From: an uncultured Bacteroidales bacterium
GTDB lineage: Bacteria; Bacteroidota; Bacteroidia; Bacteroidales; Muribaculaceae
Length of the DNA stretch: 64,000 bases
Assembly (NCBI GenBank): GCA_902793405.1
Contig: CADBDH010000006.1
Coordinates: 1-64,000, forward strand
Direction: 5' to 3'
Shown: positions 34,652-44,789 of the stretch, piece by piece
Layout: each line of letters opens with the position of its first letter
Position numbering within the stretch: the first letter of the stretch is position 1
Notes under the pieces: model-generated
Database searches by the model: none
What the model saw: only the letters and a program-made list of their open reading frames with translations
What the model was told of the DNA's origin: nothing
Program-made: the position numbers and the translations under genes

Positions 34652-36265
34652 ATGAAAAGAGTGTTATTGCTTGCAATGGCAGTGCTGACCCTGGTAGGGA
34701 CGGCCCGTGCCAACTCGTGGTGGGACAACTATCGGCCCGACAACAGAAACGTGAAAATCAACTCCACCAACCTGCCCATCGTGTGGATCGAGGTGGACGG
34801 ACAGTATATCGACCGTGACGAGCGCATCACGGCCCGCATGAAGATTATCCACAACGGCGACGGCAACCTCAACTATGCCGACACCGTAGCCCATCCCGGG
34901 CAGAACATCGACTACGAGGGCTATGTGGCGCTGCGCTACCGCGGCAGCTCATCGTTCAGCATGAGCGACAAGAAGCCCTACTCCTTCCGCCCGCTGGACA
35001 AGCCGCTCGAGGAGGGTGGCGAGAAAAAGAAGGTCAACATCCTGGGCATGGGCAAGGACAACAACTGGGCCCTGCTCGCCCCCTATGCCGACAAGAGCAT
35101 GCTGCGCGACCTGCTGGCCTTTGAGGTGTCGCGGCCATGGATGGAATACACCCCTCAGGGCCGATTCTGCGAAATGTACCTGGACGGCATCTACTATGGC
35201 GTGTATATCCTTACCGAGGTCGTTTCCAAGGGCAAGCACCGCGTGAATCTGCCCGACCCGGGCGAATCGGGCGACTCCATCACCGGCGGCTACATCATGG
35301 AGGTGAACCGCACCGACGGCGAGGTGACCCACGTATCCAAGTACCATCCCGTGAGCAATACGGGCACGAGTTACAACAACCAATACATCCATTTCCAGTA
35401 CAAGTCGCCCGACTATGAGGACATGACGGACGACCAGGTGACCTACATCAACCAGCGCATCGACCAGATGGAGCGTGCGTTGTGGAATTACCGTCCCACC
35501 GGCACGCCCAGCTACAGGAACTACCTCGACATGGACAACTTTGTCGATTACCAGCTTGCCATGGAGCTGGGACACAACGTGGACGGCTACCGCCTGAGCG
35601 GCAAGTTCTTCAAGCGCCGCGACAGCGAGGACGCGCGCTTCAAGATGGTCGTGTGGGACAACAACCTGTCCTATGGCAACGCCGACTATTATAACGCCTG
35701 GCGCACCAACACCTGGATATACCAGAACAACAACACCCTCAACAGCGCGGGCGACACCCAGCTGATACCCTTCTGGTGGTACAAACTCAACACCGACCCC
35801 GAGTATACCGAGGCGCTCAAGAACCGCTGGGCACAGTACCGCCGCAACAACCTGCGTGAAGACCGTATCATGGCCACCGTCGACTCGCTGGCCAACGTGC
35901 TCACCTCGCACGGCGCCGAGCAGCGCAATAGCCAGGCATGGCCCCGCTGGGGACAATATGTGTGGCCCAACTACTACATCGCCGACAATTATGCCGACGA
36001 AATAGACTGGCTCAAGCAGTGGCTGCACGACCGCATCGCGTGGATGGACCAGCAACTTGGCTTTGACCCCAATGCCAGCCTGCGCGGCGACGTGGATGGC
36101 GACGGCAACGTGAACATTGCCGATGTCGCCGCCCTCATCGACTACCTGCTGAGCGACAACGCCGATAGCATTGACACTGATGCTGCCGACTGCGACCAGG
36201 ACGGCGACACCACCATCAGCGACGTGACCACTTTGATCGACTATCTCTTGGTGGGCCGTTGGTGA
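34652..36265 (+). CDS. Secreted CotH-kinase-like protein with dockerin-like tail
   Basis: 537 residues. The signal peptide ends near ARAN. Residues about 40-450 fit the CotH family (LPIVWIEVDGQYI, ALRYRGSSSF, KKPYSFR, NWALLAPYADKSMLRDLLAFE, YLDGIYYGVYILTE, FKMVVWDNNLSYGNADY). CotH proteins are protein-kinase-like; many Bacteroidales have secreted members of unknown substrate. The C-terminal 65 residues hold two dockerin-like repeats (GDVDGDGNVNIADVAALIDY and CDQDGDTTISDVTTLIDY) and end in GRW. The same tail closes the proteins ending at 42832 and 46838. TAATTTTG at 34615-34622 is a likely -7 box. Cell-surface or extracellular location is inferred. Confidence 0.8.
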   Translation: MKRVLLLAMAVLTLVGTARANSWWDNYRPDNRNVKINSTNLPIVWIEVDGQYIDRDERITARMKIIHNGDGNLNYADTVAHPGQNIDYEGYVALRYRGSSSFSMSDKKPYSFRPLDKPLEEGGEKKKVNILGMGKDNNWALLAPYADKSMLRDLLAFEVSRPWMEYTPQGRFCEMYLDGIYYGVYILTEVVSKGKHRVNLPDPGESGDSITGGYIMEVNRTDGEVTHVSKYHPVSNTGTSYNNQYIHFQYKSPDYEDMTDDQVTYINQRIDQMERALWNYRPTGTPSYRNYLDMDNFVDYQLAMELGHNVDGYRLSGKFFKRRDSEDARFKMVVWDNNLSYGNADYYNAWRTNTWIYQNNNTLNSAGDTQLIPFWWYKLNTDPEYTEALKNRWAQYRRNNLREDRIMATVDSLANVLTSHGAEQRNSQAWPRWGQYVWPNYYIADNYADEIDWLKQWLHDRIAWMDQQLGFDPNASLRGDVDGDGNVNIADVAALIDYLLSDNADSIDTDAADCDQDGDTTISDVTTLIDYLLVGRW

Positions 36266-36301
36266 AACTAAGCTATTACATTATTGAAATTCTAAAAACC
36301 A

Positions 36302-37981
36302 ATGATTAAAAATATAATCTGTCTTGTCATTCTGTTGGCGATGTGTCCCGTAACAGCACTGGCCCAACAACACGCCATCGAGAAAGCACTCGATGACTAT
36401 AACCGCGCCCCTTCGGCGAAAACCGCCAATAGCTTTTTCTCCCTTCTCGAGCAGGAAGAGTTCACCGAGGAAAAAATCCGGTTTTCGCCCCAAGTGCCTG
36501 CCGACTCGGTTCACCAGCAGGTGTGGTACTGGGCTTCGGAGTGGTTCTATGACAAGCAGGATTATAACAAAAGCAAGGATTATGGCCTGAAGGCCCTCAA
36601 GCTGTACCATGGCGACAGCGACAGCAAGGCCGATTGCTTGAACTTGCTGGGATGCATCTATGTGCGTCTGGGTGACTTCAAGAATGCGGCCTCCTATGCC
36701 AAGCAATGCCTCAACATTGACATGGCCAGTGGCGATCATGACCGCATCTCATCGAGCATGAACACGCTGGCAGGCATCTATATGGCCGCTCATCAAGCCG
36801 ACGAGGCCGAAAAACTCATTGTCCAGGCCATCAACCATGCCGACCTGGCCAACAATCCGGCCCGCAAGGCCGTTCTGTTGGGCACGGCATCCGAAATTTA
36901 CCATACGCTCACCCAAGAGGAGAAAGCCCTCGATTACGCCCAGCAGGCCTATGACCTGGAACAAAAGCTTGGGCGTAGCCTGCCTGCCGCCTACCGCTTG
37001 GATCAGAAGGCATCGGCACTCATGGGGCTGAAGCGCTATAAAGAAGCCGAAGGGGCCCTGCGGCAAGCCATCCCCGTGATGCGTGAACAAGGTGACCTGC
37101 ACTCACTGGCCATTGCCGACAATCATCTGGGCACCTGCCTGATATGGCAGAAACGCAACGACGAGGCGTTCCCGTTTTTCCGCGAGGCCGCCGACCTGCT
37201 GGTCAAGATGGGTGACCCTGTCAACGAGATGTATTCCCGTCGCGGCTTGTGCCTGAGCCTGTGGGAAAGTAACCCCGATAGTGCCCGTAGCGAGTTGAAC
37301 CGTTTCAATTTCCTCAAGGACTCGCTCTATACTAGCGAATCGGCCGAGGCACTGGCACGCCTCAATGCCGAGTTTGGCAACGACCAGTTGACGATGGAGA
37401 ATAAGCAGGTGCGCAACGCCCGCACACGCGACCGCATCATTGCCGTAGCCCTGCTGTTGCTGCTTGCAGCGGCAGCATGGTGGGTCATCAGGCGCCAGCG
37501 CCAGCGCCAGCAGCAGCACATCAACAAACTGATGCACGAGATAGAGCGATTGAAGGCCGAGAGCGAGGCGGCACGTGCCGCTATGGCCAGCAGCCAGGCC
37601 TACATTACCGATGTTGAAAAAGCCCTGCCCAATGAACCCGCCCCGACGATTGTAGGTGTCACCGAGAATGAATTCCTCACACGCGTCATCGATTTTGTCA
37701 ACGACCATCTGGAACAGGGGGACTTTGGACTGGAGAACATGGCAGACCACTTCGCGATGAGCGTTTCCACACTGCGCCGCCGCCTGCAGGATGCCACCGG
37801 CGTTGCGCCCAAGTCCTACATCCAGGCCATACAGATGCAGCGGGCATGCAACCTGCTCGACAGCGGTCTGCAGATTGCCGATGTGGCGATGCAATGCGGT
37901 TTCACCGAGCCTGGCAGTTTCACCCGCACCTTCAAACGCGTCCTCGGCCTCACCCCATCACAATACCGCACCCGAGCCTAA
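36302..37981 (+). CDS. Membrane-spanning TPR protein with AraC-type DNA-binding domain
   Basis: 559 residues. A signal peptide (to ALAQ, about 22) is followed by TPR-like helical repeats (about 60-340; LNLLGCIYVRLGDFKNAASYAKQCL, AYRLDQKASALMGLKRYKEAEGAL). A single membrane helix (DRIIAVALLLLLAAAAWWVI, about 379-398) comes next, then a coiled coil and an AraC/XylS helix-turn-helix domain (about 455-559; MADHFAMSVSTLRRRL, VAMQCGFTEPGSFTRTFKRVLG). The layout places the TPR part in the periplasm and the DNA-binding part in the cytoplasm. It lies between two dockerin-tailed surface-protein genes and could control them. The ligand is unknown. Confidence 0.85.
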   Translation: MIKNIICLVILLAMCPVTALAQQHAIEKALDDYNRAPSAKTANSFFSLLEQEEFTEEKIRFSPQVPADSVHQQVWYWASEWFYDKQDYNKSKDYGLKALKLYHGDSDSKADCLNLLGCIYVRLGDFKNAASYAKQCLNIDMASGDHDRISSSMNTLAGIYMAAHQADEAEKLIVQAINHADLANNPARKAVLLGTASEIYHTLTQEEKALDYAQQAYDLEQKLGRSLPAAYRLDQKASALMGLKRYKEAEGALRQAIPVMREQGDLHSLAIADNHLGTCLIWQKRNDEAFPFFREAADLLVKMGDPVNEMYSRRGLCLSLWESNPDSARSELNRFNFLKDSLYTSESAEALARLNAEFGNDQLTMENKQVRNARTRDRIIAVALLLLLAAAAWWVIRRQRQRQQQHINKLMHEIERLKAESEAARAAMASSQAYITDVEKALPNEPAPTIVGVTENEFLTRVIDFVNDHLEQGDFGLENMADHFAMSVSTLRRRLQDATGVAPKSYIQAIQMQRACNLLDSGLQIADVAMQCGFTEPGSFTRTFKRVLGLTPSQYRTRA

Positions 37982-37987
37982 CATGTA

Positions 37988-38166
37988 GGCGGTGTGTCAT
38001 AAATCAAGCCTGCATTTATGTCCGCGCTTCGCACGGAGAAATTAAACAAAATTTGTAAATAAATTGAACAAAATAAATATTTATTTTGATTTTATTAATA
38101 ATTTTGTATAATTTTTCGGCCGATAGGCCGATTGAAAATCCTGAAGCGAATTATGACACACCCTCC
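37988..38166. mobile_element. MITE-like palindromic element, second family member
   Basis: GGTGTGTCATAA (37991-38002) is perfectly inverted at 38151-38162, inside imperfect 18-base ends. The interior matches the 11554-11733 element in plan: a left hairpin around CCGCGCTTCGCACGG, ATTAAACAAAAT, an AT-rich centre, and a right hairpin TCGGCC/GGCCGA. The ends differ from that element, so the two share an interior but not termini. Confidence 0.7.
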
Positions 38167-38196
38167 TTTCCGGAAGCGCTACAAATTCGGACCCTA

Positions 38197-38216
38197 AGAC
38201 GCAAGGTTTTGCGTCT
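38197..38216. repeat. GAGACGCAA-type palindrome, partial
   Basis: AGACGCAAGGTTTTGCGTCT is a nearly perfect palindrome of the family seen at 18732-18810. The rest of the 450-base gap up to 38434 is AT-rich and contains the promoter TAAATTTG (38379-38386), with ATTG at 38357-38360, for the next gene. Confidence 0.75.
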
Positions 38217-38434
38217 CTACATTTACATGGATTAGAACACCATTATTTCTAATACCGAAAAGTAGGAAAAGTATTATTTTTACTGATTTTTGAAAAAAAA
38301 TAGCATTTTGCGTTGTTTTTGGTCAAAAATGTTCAGTTTTTTGACTAATAATGTTAATTGTATTCAATAATAATGCCGTAAATTTGCGATATCCAAAACA
38401 ACAATCATTATTAACTTTTAAATCCGATTGAGCT

Positions 38435-41400
38435 ATGAAAAAGATTCTACTAACATTTATGCTCGTGATGGTGGCAATAACTGCCAGCGCCGTCACATTT
38501 GATCAAGGAAACTTCCAGTACGTGACCACAAGTGATTCGACAGTCACACTGAACGGTTTCAAGGACAGCTACACGGGTTCATCGACCACCCTGGAAATTC
38601 CTGGGTACACCTATAATTCGAGCACCCAAAAGTACTACCGCGTGACGAAAATCGCTTGGAGTGCGTTCAACCCAGTCTACAAGACCGCATTTGCCACCCA
38701 GCTCAGAGCAATCACCCGCGTTGAGATCAGGCCTGGAGTTGAGGAGCTTGACGCCACCGTATTCTATAACTGCTCCAGTTTGAATACGGTCTTTCTGCCC
38801 AGTAGCATCAAAAAGTTGGGCTCCTCGGCCTTTGGAGCTTGCCCGATCATAATGATCAACTGCGCTGCCGAGGTGATGCCCACCTTTGTGAGCAACGGCA
38901 CATTTAATGACATGGCTGCAGTGAGTGGCACTCGCTACTTCACTTGCGCCACGCCCGACGGCAAGACTGCCGCCGACGCGGTATCGCACATCACCAGCAA
39001 CTTCACGACCCAATGGAGCCACACTGCTGCCGACTTCCATTCCTATGTAATAGGCAACAGCAGCGAGGGCACCTTGTGTGACGTCTATCTGAATGTGGTT
39101 ACGCCCGTCAAAGCCTCCAACCCTTACGCATATTACGGCAAGATCAAGCTGCTGGGAGCGACTCCTCGCAGCAGCAACACCAGCAAGACGCTCAAGTTCA
39201 GCTACAATGAGAGCAAGTCGTTCAACAACGACTATGGCTACTACTATGTGACCGCCATCGACAAGTCGTTCCGCTACCGTGCCACCGATCTCAAGGTGCT
39301 GGATCTGAGCCAGACCAGCAAGATGGAGGAGATCGAGAGCCAGGCATTGTATGGCTGCACGGCATTGACCACGGCCAATATCACCGCTCAAAAAATAGGC
39401 AGTTATGCCTTCTACAACTGCACGAACCTCACCTCATTGACGCTGAGTGAACGTGTGCAGAGTTTAGGTGCATTGAGTTTCGCCTACACCGGCATATCTA
39501 ACGTAACCATCCCTGCATCGTTAACGACTTACGGCAACGGAGCCTTTGCCTTCTGCAGCAACCTCACCCGGTTCTATGTAGCCTCGGGGAGCACCAACTA
39601 TGCCACCGACACCAACACGCCCAACTGCCTGTACAGCTACAGCAAGAATGTATTGTATCAGATGGGCGGTGGCACAAACCCCATCCCTGGTAATTTGAAC
39701 ACCTATATGCCCAATGCCCTCACGATTATCAACCCTTATGCCATGGCAGGCTCTAAGCTCGCTACGGTTGATATCCCCTATGGTGTGACAACAATTCACC
39801 CTTGGGCCTTCAGTGGTATGTCGTACGTGCAGACCATCAGGATTCCCAGTTCGGTCACAACAATGTATGCCAACACCTTCTCGGGGCTGAGCAGCACGAC
39901 ATTCAAGGATTTGTACATCAACTTGAAGACTATCCCGTCAGGCCTGCAGAGCAGTTCGTCCTTCAATTCCCTGCCCACTGGCGTGACACTGCATGTGCCC
40001 CTGTGGCGGACAAATTACTACAAGAACGGCTCATGGTGGTCTGGAGGCTGGAGCAGCAAGTTCAGCAGTGTCGTCGAGGACTCCTACGACTTCACCTACG
40101 CCACGTTCGCATCGGGCAATTATTTTGATTACATTCTTTATTATACCGTGAGCAGCAATGCTTCCTACACCGATACCAAGGTGCAGAGCACTGCCGCCAA
40201 CGGTCAGCTCACTGTGGTGGGCGCCTATCTCGGATCGTCAGGACACTTCAATGGCACCATCACCTTCCCCAACACGACCACGCACCGCGGCAAGACCTAT
40301 ATCACCACCGAGGTGCAGCGCGAGGTGTTCCGCAACCAGACCAGCATCACCCGCGTCACCGGCGGCTCTGGCATCAAGAAAATCGGAGCCCTCTCGTTTG
40401 CGGGCCTGACGGGCTGCAGCGGCGGCTTTAATATCCCATATCCCGTAGAGTTCTGCGACTCGTCGCTGTTCAATTGCAAGACGCCGACCATCTCGCTGGG
40501 CGACCGACTGACGACCATCGGCAAGGACGCCTTCCGCGGCACTAACGTCACCCAGATGCTCATGCCGCCCAGTGTCACCACAATCGGCCCCCGCTTCATC
40601 GCCGGCGCCACCCAGCTTGACACACTGCGCCTCTCTCCCAACATCACCGAGATTCCCATAAACGGTCTTGGCTGGGTGAATGCGCGTTACATTGTCATCC
40701 CTTATGGCGTGAAAACGATTGGTAAACAAGCATTTTTCAGCGACAAGGCGCAAATCGGCGGTGGCGAATACCTCTATGAGATCAATTGCGAGAATGTGGT
40801 GGTCATCCCCAGTTCGGTCACCTATATCGACCCCGATGCGTTCACTTATGCTCGCCACCTTGACGCCATCTTCATGAACTGCCCCTACGGTGCCTTCAAG
40901 ACAACGAGCAAATACAATTGGCAGCGCCGCACCGACTATAACGCCAGCAACTGCTATGACTGGAGCGGCCACAAACTTTATGTGCCCGTGGGACAGGTGC
41001 AGCAGTACCGCAACGACCCGGGCATCGCTGCCGCATGGAACGAGAATAACGACGTCGGCCCCGGCGCATTCGACTTCACCTTCGAGAACAACTTTATCGG
41101 GACCAACTACCGCATGACCGTGGTCAACCCGACGGCCAAGACCGCCAAGTATGTCTATTGCGAGGGAAACACCAGCAACGCCATCGTTCTCTCCAAGACT
41201 TGCACCGACCACAACACCGGTATCACCTATACCATGGTGGAGATTGGCGACTCGGCATTTGTCAAGCACACGGCTGCGACACACATATACTTGGATGACG
41301 CAACTTCGTTGACGCGCATCGGCGCCCATGCCTTCCGTGGCCTGACGGCCCTGAACCAGGAGGTCAATGTGCCCACGACGGTGACCGAGATCGGCAAATA

Positions 41401-42832
41401 TGCGTTCTATGGCTGCACCAATCTGCCCTCGGTGTTCCTAAACCGCAGCAACGGCACGACATCGATTGGCACCTATATGTTCAGCACTTCGCAGCAGACC
41501 ATCTTGTATGTACCCCTCAACAGGTTCTACAATGTCGCCAACCAGACCAGTGGGTGGTTGGCCAACACCGCCTCCAATCGACGGTTGCTGCCCTACGTGA
41601 AGCCCACCACCGAGTGGTCGGCCATTTCAGTACCCGTGAGCGACAACATCCTGCTGCCCTCCAGCGGCCAGTTCTATTACGCGCCCAGCTTCAACATCAG
41701 CAACTATTGCTTGCGCTTGACCCGGCTGAGCAACAGCGAGGGCATCAAGGGTAGCGAAGGCATGCTCATGAAGGGTACCGTCGGCACGGTTTACCGCTTC
41801 AGGCGCAACGATGCCGTGTCGAGCTATACTTATGTCTCACCGACGTCCAACTACCTGAATGGCGTCTCCGGAGCCTACTCCACGACGCTCACCTACTCGA
41901 GCAGCGGCCCGTACTACTACACCTTTGACGGCGAAAAGTTCAACCGCGTGAACTCGTCGGCAACGGTCTATAGCGGTGAGGCCTACGCCCAGATGGGCAA
42001 CAGCTATTCTAACCTCTATATTGACAGCGATATCACGACCTATAACCTGTGGATCAACGGTACCCAGGTGACCAGTGAGAACTGCAACAACCTGAAGGTC
42101 ATCAGCGGCGTGAGCGGCACGACCGTGTCCTATAACCCGACGTCCAAAACGTTGACGCTGAGCAGTGCGACGATCACCAACAGCACCGCTGGTGGAATCC
42201 GTAGCGAAATCTCCGGCTTGACCATCAAGGTCACCGGCACCAACAATGTCTCGGTCACCTCAGGTAACTACTACGCAGTTCAATTCATGCAGAACACCAC
42301 CATCACGGGCACGGGAACACTCAATGCCTCAAGCTCTGCAGGAACAGGCTGCTTTGTATATACCGGTAAAACCCTGACGGTCAACGGTGGAGTGAAAGTG
42401 AAATTCACGGGAGCGGTATATGGCATCATGGGTTATTCGACCACATCCCAATTGATCATCAGCGGAGCCAGCACCAAACTGACGGCAAAGGGCGTTAGCA
42501 ATGGCAGTTACTACCAGCTTCCCACCACCATGAACGACGGCCTGGCGATCACCTCGCCCGATGGAGCCTACTTCGATAATGGTACCGTGATATACAACGG
42601 CAGCGTGGCCAAGAACATCGACGTTGTCATCAGCAAGCCCGCCGTGACGCGTGGCGACGTGAACGCTGACGGCAGCGTGAACATCAGCGACGTGACGGCT
42701 CTGATCGACTACCTGCTCACTGGCAATGCCTCGGGCATCAACCTGAGTGGTGCCGACTGCAACCAGGACGGCAGCATCAACATCAGCGACGTCACCACAC
42801 TGATTGACCACCTGCTTACCGGCTCGTGGTAA
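38435..42832 (+). CDS. Giant secreted leucine-rich-repeat (BspA/LRR_5 type) protein with dockerin-like tail
   Basis: 1465 residues. The signal peptide ends near ASA (about 19). Most of the protein is bacterial LRR_5 repeats of the form IGxxAFxxCTxLxxxxIPxSVTxIG (for example IGSYAFYNCTNLTSLTLSE, IGKYAFYGCTNLPSVFLN), interrupted by non-repeat stretches. Residues about 1205-1395 look like a carbohydrate- or adhesion-type beta module (YNLWINGTQVTSENCNNL). The last 65 residues are two dockerin-like repeats ending in TGSW. BspA-type proteins are surface adhesins of oral and gut bacteria. The promoter is at 38357-38386. No enzymatic domain was seen. Confidence 0.85.
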   Translation: MKKILLTFMLVMVAITASAVTFDQGNFQYVTTSDSTVTLNGFKDSYTGSSTTLEIPGYTYNSSTQKYYRVTKIAWSAFNPVYKTAFATQLRAITRVEIRPGVEELDATVFYNCSSLNTVFLPSSIKKLGSSAFGACPIIMINCAAEVMPTFVSNGTFNDMAAVSGTRYFTCATPDGKTAADAVSHITSNFTTQWSHTAADFHSYVIGNSSEGTLCDVYLNVVTPVKASNPYAYYGKIKLLGATPRSSNTSKTLKFSYNESKSFNNDYGYYYVTAIDKSFRYRATDLKVLDLSQTSKMEEIESQALYGCTALTTANITAQKIGSYAFYNCTNLTSLTLSERVQSLGALSFAYTGISNVTIPASLTTYGNGAFAFCSNLTRFYVASGSTNYATDTNTPNCLYSYSKNVLYQMGGGTNPIPGNLNTYMPNALTIINPYAMAGSKLATVDIPYGVTTIHPWAFSGMSYVQTIRIPSSVTTMYANTFSGLSSTTFKDLYINLKTIPSGLQSSSSFNSLPTGVTLHVPLWRTNYYKNGSWWSGGWSSKFSSVVEDSYDFTYATFASGNYFDYILYYTVSSNASYTDTKVQSTAANGQLTVVGAYLGSSGHFNGTITFPNTTTHRGKTYITTEVQREVFRNQTSITRVTGGSGIKKIGALSFAGLTGCSGGFNIPYPVEFCDSSLFNCKTPTISLGDRLTTIGKDAFRGTNVTQMLMPPSVTTIGPRFIAGATQLDTLRLSPNITEIPINGLGWVNARYIVIPYGVKTIGKQAFFSDKAQIGGGEYLYEINCENVVVIPSSVTYIDPDAFTYARHLDAIFMNCPYGAFKTTSKYNWQRRTDYNASNCYDWSGHKLYVPVGQVQQYRNDPGIAAAWNENNDVGPGAFDFTFENNFIGTNYRMTVVNPTAKTAKYVYCEGNTSNAIVLSKTCTDHNTGITYTMVEIGDSAFVKHTAATHIYLDDATSLTRIGAHAFRGLTALNQEVNVPTTVTEIGKYAFYGCTNLPSVFLNRSNGTTSIGTYMFSTSQQTILYVPLNRFYNVANQTSGWLANTASNRRLLPYVKPTTEWSAISVPVSDNILLPSSGQFYYAPSFNISNYCLRLTRLSNSEGIKGSEGMLMKGTVGTVYRFRRNDAVSSYTYVSPTSNYLNGVSGAYSTTLTYSSSGPYYYTFDGEKFNRVNSSATVYSGEAYAQMGNSYSNLYIDSDITTYNLWINGTQVTSENCNNLKVISGVSGTTVSYNPTSKTLTLSSATITNSTAGGIRSEISGLTIKVTGTNNVSVTSGNYYAVQFMQNTTITGTGTLNASSSAGTGCFVYTGKTLTVNGGVKVKFTGAVYGIMGYSTTSQLIISGASTKLTAKGVSNGSYYQLPTTMNDGLAITSPDGAYFDNGTVIYNGSVAKNIDVVISKPAVTRGDVNADGSVNISDVTALIDYLLTGNASGINLSGADCNQDGSINISDVTTLIDHLLTGSW

Positions 42833-43094
42833 TGCTCGCTGCGCTAGCAGTTTAGAGCTTAGGGCTTAGGGCTTAGAGGGGAATCTGCGCTTAGTGGCCT
42901 CACGCTAAGCCGCCGAGCCTCTGATAAGAAGACAAGAAGGACAAGAAAGACAAAAGTATTGATTATCAATAAAAATATTTTTCTTGTCCTTCTTGTCTTT
43001 CTTGCCTTCAAAACATTTTGTGCCGCAGGCTGGATGCTGAAGCCAACTAAAAGCTCAAAAAGCTAGCAACCAAAAACTTTTTTTATTATATTTG
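42831..43094. repeat. Long direct repeat flanking the BspA-like gene, left copy
   Basis: About 260 bases closely similar to 46837-47109. Both contain GGGCTTAG-type steps, a 19-bp perfect inverted repeat (42929-42947 with 42981-42999), and, in its loop, the small palindromes ATTGATTATCAAT and AAAAATATTTTT. Each copy ends in a promoter -7 box: TATATTTG (43087-43094) here. The similarity extends back into the dockerin-coding ends of the two preceding genes. Confidence 0.9.
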
Positions 43095-43119
43095 CAGCAA
43101 ATATTAACTTTAAAATAGA

Positions 43120-44376
43120 ATGATTATGGAAAAGAAAGCTTTACTCTTTCGTTTGGTTGTCCTGGTGACGGCCATGATGTGCGCTCTCGGCACCGCCGCT
43201 GCCGAGGCCTATGCGTGCTACTCGCCGATGACCACGACGCTCACTTTCTACTATGATGACTACCGCAGTAGTCTCTCTGGCACGACCTACGACCTGAATA
43301 CGGGAAACAACGATCCTGGTTGGTACACCGACGGCACGAGAACCAATGTGACTCGGGTGGTCTTTGCCCCGGCATTCTCTGGTGCTCGCCCGACGACCAC
43401 CCGCTTATGGTTTTCTGGCATGCGGAATCTTCAGTCCATCACAGGTCTGAATTACCTGAACACCAGCGAGGTGACTAATATGGAGTTTATGTTTAGTTAC
43501 TGCACTGGATTGACTACCCTAGATTTGAGCAGTTTCAACACCTCCCAGGTGACCGACGTGGCTTTCATGTTCTCTGGCAGCAGCAGTTTGCGTACCATCT
43601 ATGTGAGCAGTAGCTGGACCACAGCAGCTATGACGACCTCCTATGGTATGTTCAATAACTGCACCAGCCTGCTAGGCGGCCAGGGCACGACCTGGAACTC
43701 ATCCAACCCGGTGGACAAGACCTACGCCCACATCGACGGCGGCACCAATTACCCTGGTTACTTCACCAGGGATCCCAATGAGCCTGAAGCCTATGCGTGC
43801 TACACGCCGTCGAACACGACGCTGACCTTCTACTACGATAGGCTGCGCCTTGGCCGCACGGGCACTACCTACCACTTGAACTATGGAAACTATCAACCTG
43901 ATTGGGTAATTAACAGCAGCTATGCCAATGTGACTCGGGTGGTCTTTGACTCCTCGTTCGCTGACGCGCGCCCGACGACCACGTACTCTTGGTTTTATGA
44001 TATGAGTAACCTTGAAACCATTGAGGGAATGGAATACCTGAACACCAGTGAGGTGACCAGTATGACTTATATGTTCTATCAATGCAGAAGTTTGACAAGC
44101 CTTGACTTGAGCAGTTTCAATACGTCCAGGGTGACCAGTATGGAATTCATGTTCAAAGGCTGCAGCAATCTGCAGACCATCTATGCTGGCGATGGGTGGA
44201 GTACAACCGCCGTGAGACGACGGCGGCCCCAGCAACCCCGGCTATTTCACAGCCACTGGAACCCCTGTGAGCTATGCCTATGCATGCTATACGCCGTCGA
44301 ACACGACGCTGACGTTCTACTACGACAACCAGCGCTTCAGCCGTACAGGCATGACCTACACCCTGAACGTGGGTGA
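43120..44376 (+). CDS. BspA-like surface protein, 5' segment (frame broken at about 44218)
   Basis: 418 codons, of which about the first 366 are meaningful. After the signal peptide (to about AAAEAYA), two long modules each begin YACY(S/T)P and contain DUF285-type repeats (MFSYCTGLTTLDLSSFNTSQVT). The first module is complete and ends HIDGG-NYPGYF. The second stops making sense after GWSTTAV: at GTG AGA C (44212-44218) the sense continues in the +1 frame (DGGPSNPGYF from 44219), and the residues after that in this frame are noise. The protein sequence implies a single gene reaching 46838. TATATTTG at 43087-43094 is the likely -7 box. Confidence 0.75.
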   Translation: MIMEKKALLFRLVVLVTAMMCALGTAAAEAYACYSPMTTTLTFYYDDYRSSLSGTTYDLNTGNNDPGWYTDGTRTNVTRVVFAPAFSGARPTTTRLWFSGMRNLQSITGLNYLNTSEVTNMEFMFSYCTGLTTLDLSSFNTSQVTDVAFMFSGSSSLRTIYVSSSWTTAAMTTSYGMFNNCTSLLGGQGTTWNSSNPVDKTYAHIDGGTNYPGYFTRDPNEPEAYACYTPSNTTLTFYYDRLRLGRTGTTYHLNYGNYQPDWVINSSYANVTRVVFDSSFADARPTTTYSWFYDMSNLETIEGMEYLNTSEVTSMTYMFYQCRSLTSLDLSSFNTSRVTSMEFMFKGCSNLQTIYAGDGWSTTAVRRRRPQQPRLFHSHWNPCELCLCMLYAVEHDADVLLRQPALQPYRHDLHPERG

Positions 44377-44779
44377 GAATGATCCCGGTTGGGTAAAAGA
44401 TAGCATCAATGCCAATGTGACCAAGGTGGTCTTCACCTCTTCGTTCGCTGATGCCCTCCCAACGACCACCTATAGATGGTTCTATCAGATGTCTGATCTT
44501 CAATCCATCGAGGGTATCAACAACCTGAACACCAGTGAGGTGACCGACATGACTTATATGTTCTATCAATGCAGAAGTTTGACGAGCCTTGACTTGAGCA
44601 GTTTTAATACGTCCAGGGTGACCAGTATGGAATTCATGTTCAAAGGCTGCAGCAATCTGCAGACCATCTATGCTGGCGATGGGTGGAGTACAACCGCCGT
44701 GAGACAAAGACTATGCCCACATCGACGGTGGCCCGAGCAATCCTGGCTATTTCACCGATATCCAGGACATCATCGGTAG
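44267..44779 (+). CDS. BspA-like surface protein, middle segment (frame broken at about 44705)
   Basis: This frame carries the third YACYTPSNTTLTFYY module, meaningful from 44219 to 44704. The GTG at 44267 need not be a start. The module again breaks after GWSTTAV at GTG AGA C (44699-44705), and the sense continues one base further in the next frame as KDYAHIDGGPSNPGYF from 44706. So both breaks are +1 shifts in the same sequence, with the end of the module missing about 25-30 residues each time compared with the intact first module. Confidence 0.6.
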   Translation: MSYAYACYTPSNTTLTFYYDNQRFSRTGMTYTLNVGENDPGWVKDSINANVTKVVFTSSFADALPTTTYRWFYQMSDLQSIEGINNLNTSEVTDMTYMFYQCRSLTSLDLSSFNTSRVTSMEFMFKGCSNLQTIYAGDGWSTTAVRQRLCPHRRWPEQSWLFHRYPGHHR

Positions 44780-44789
44780 AATTTTTGAA

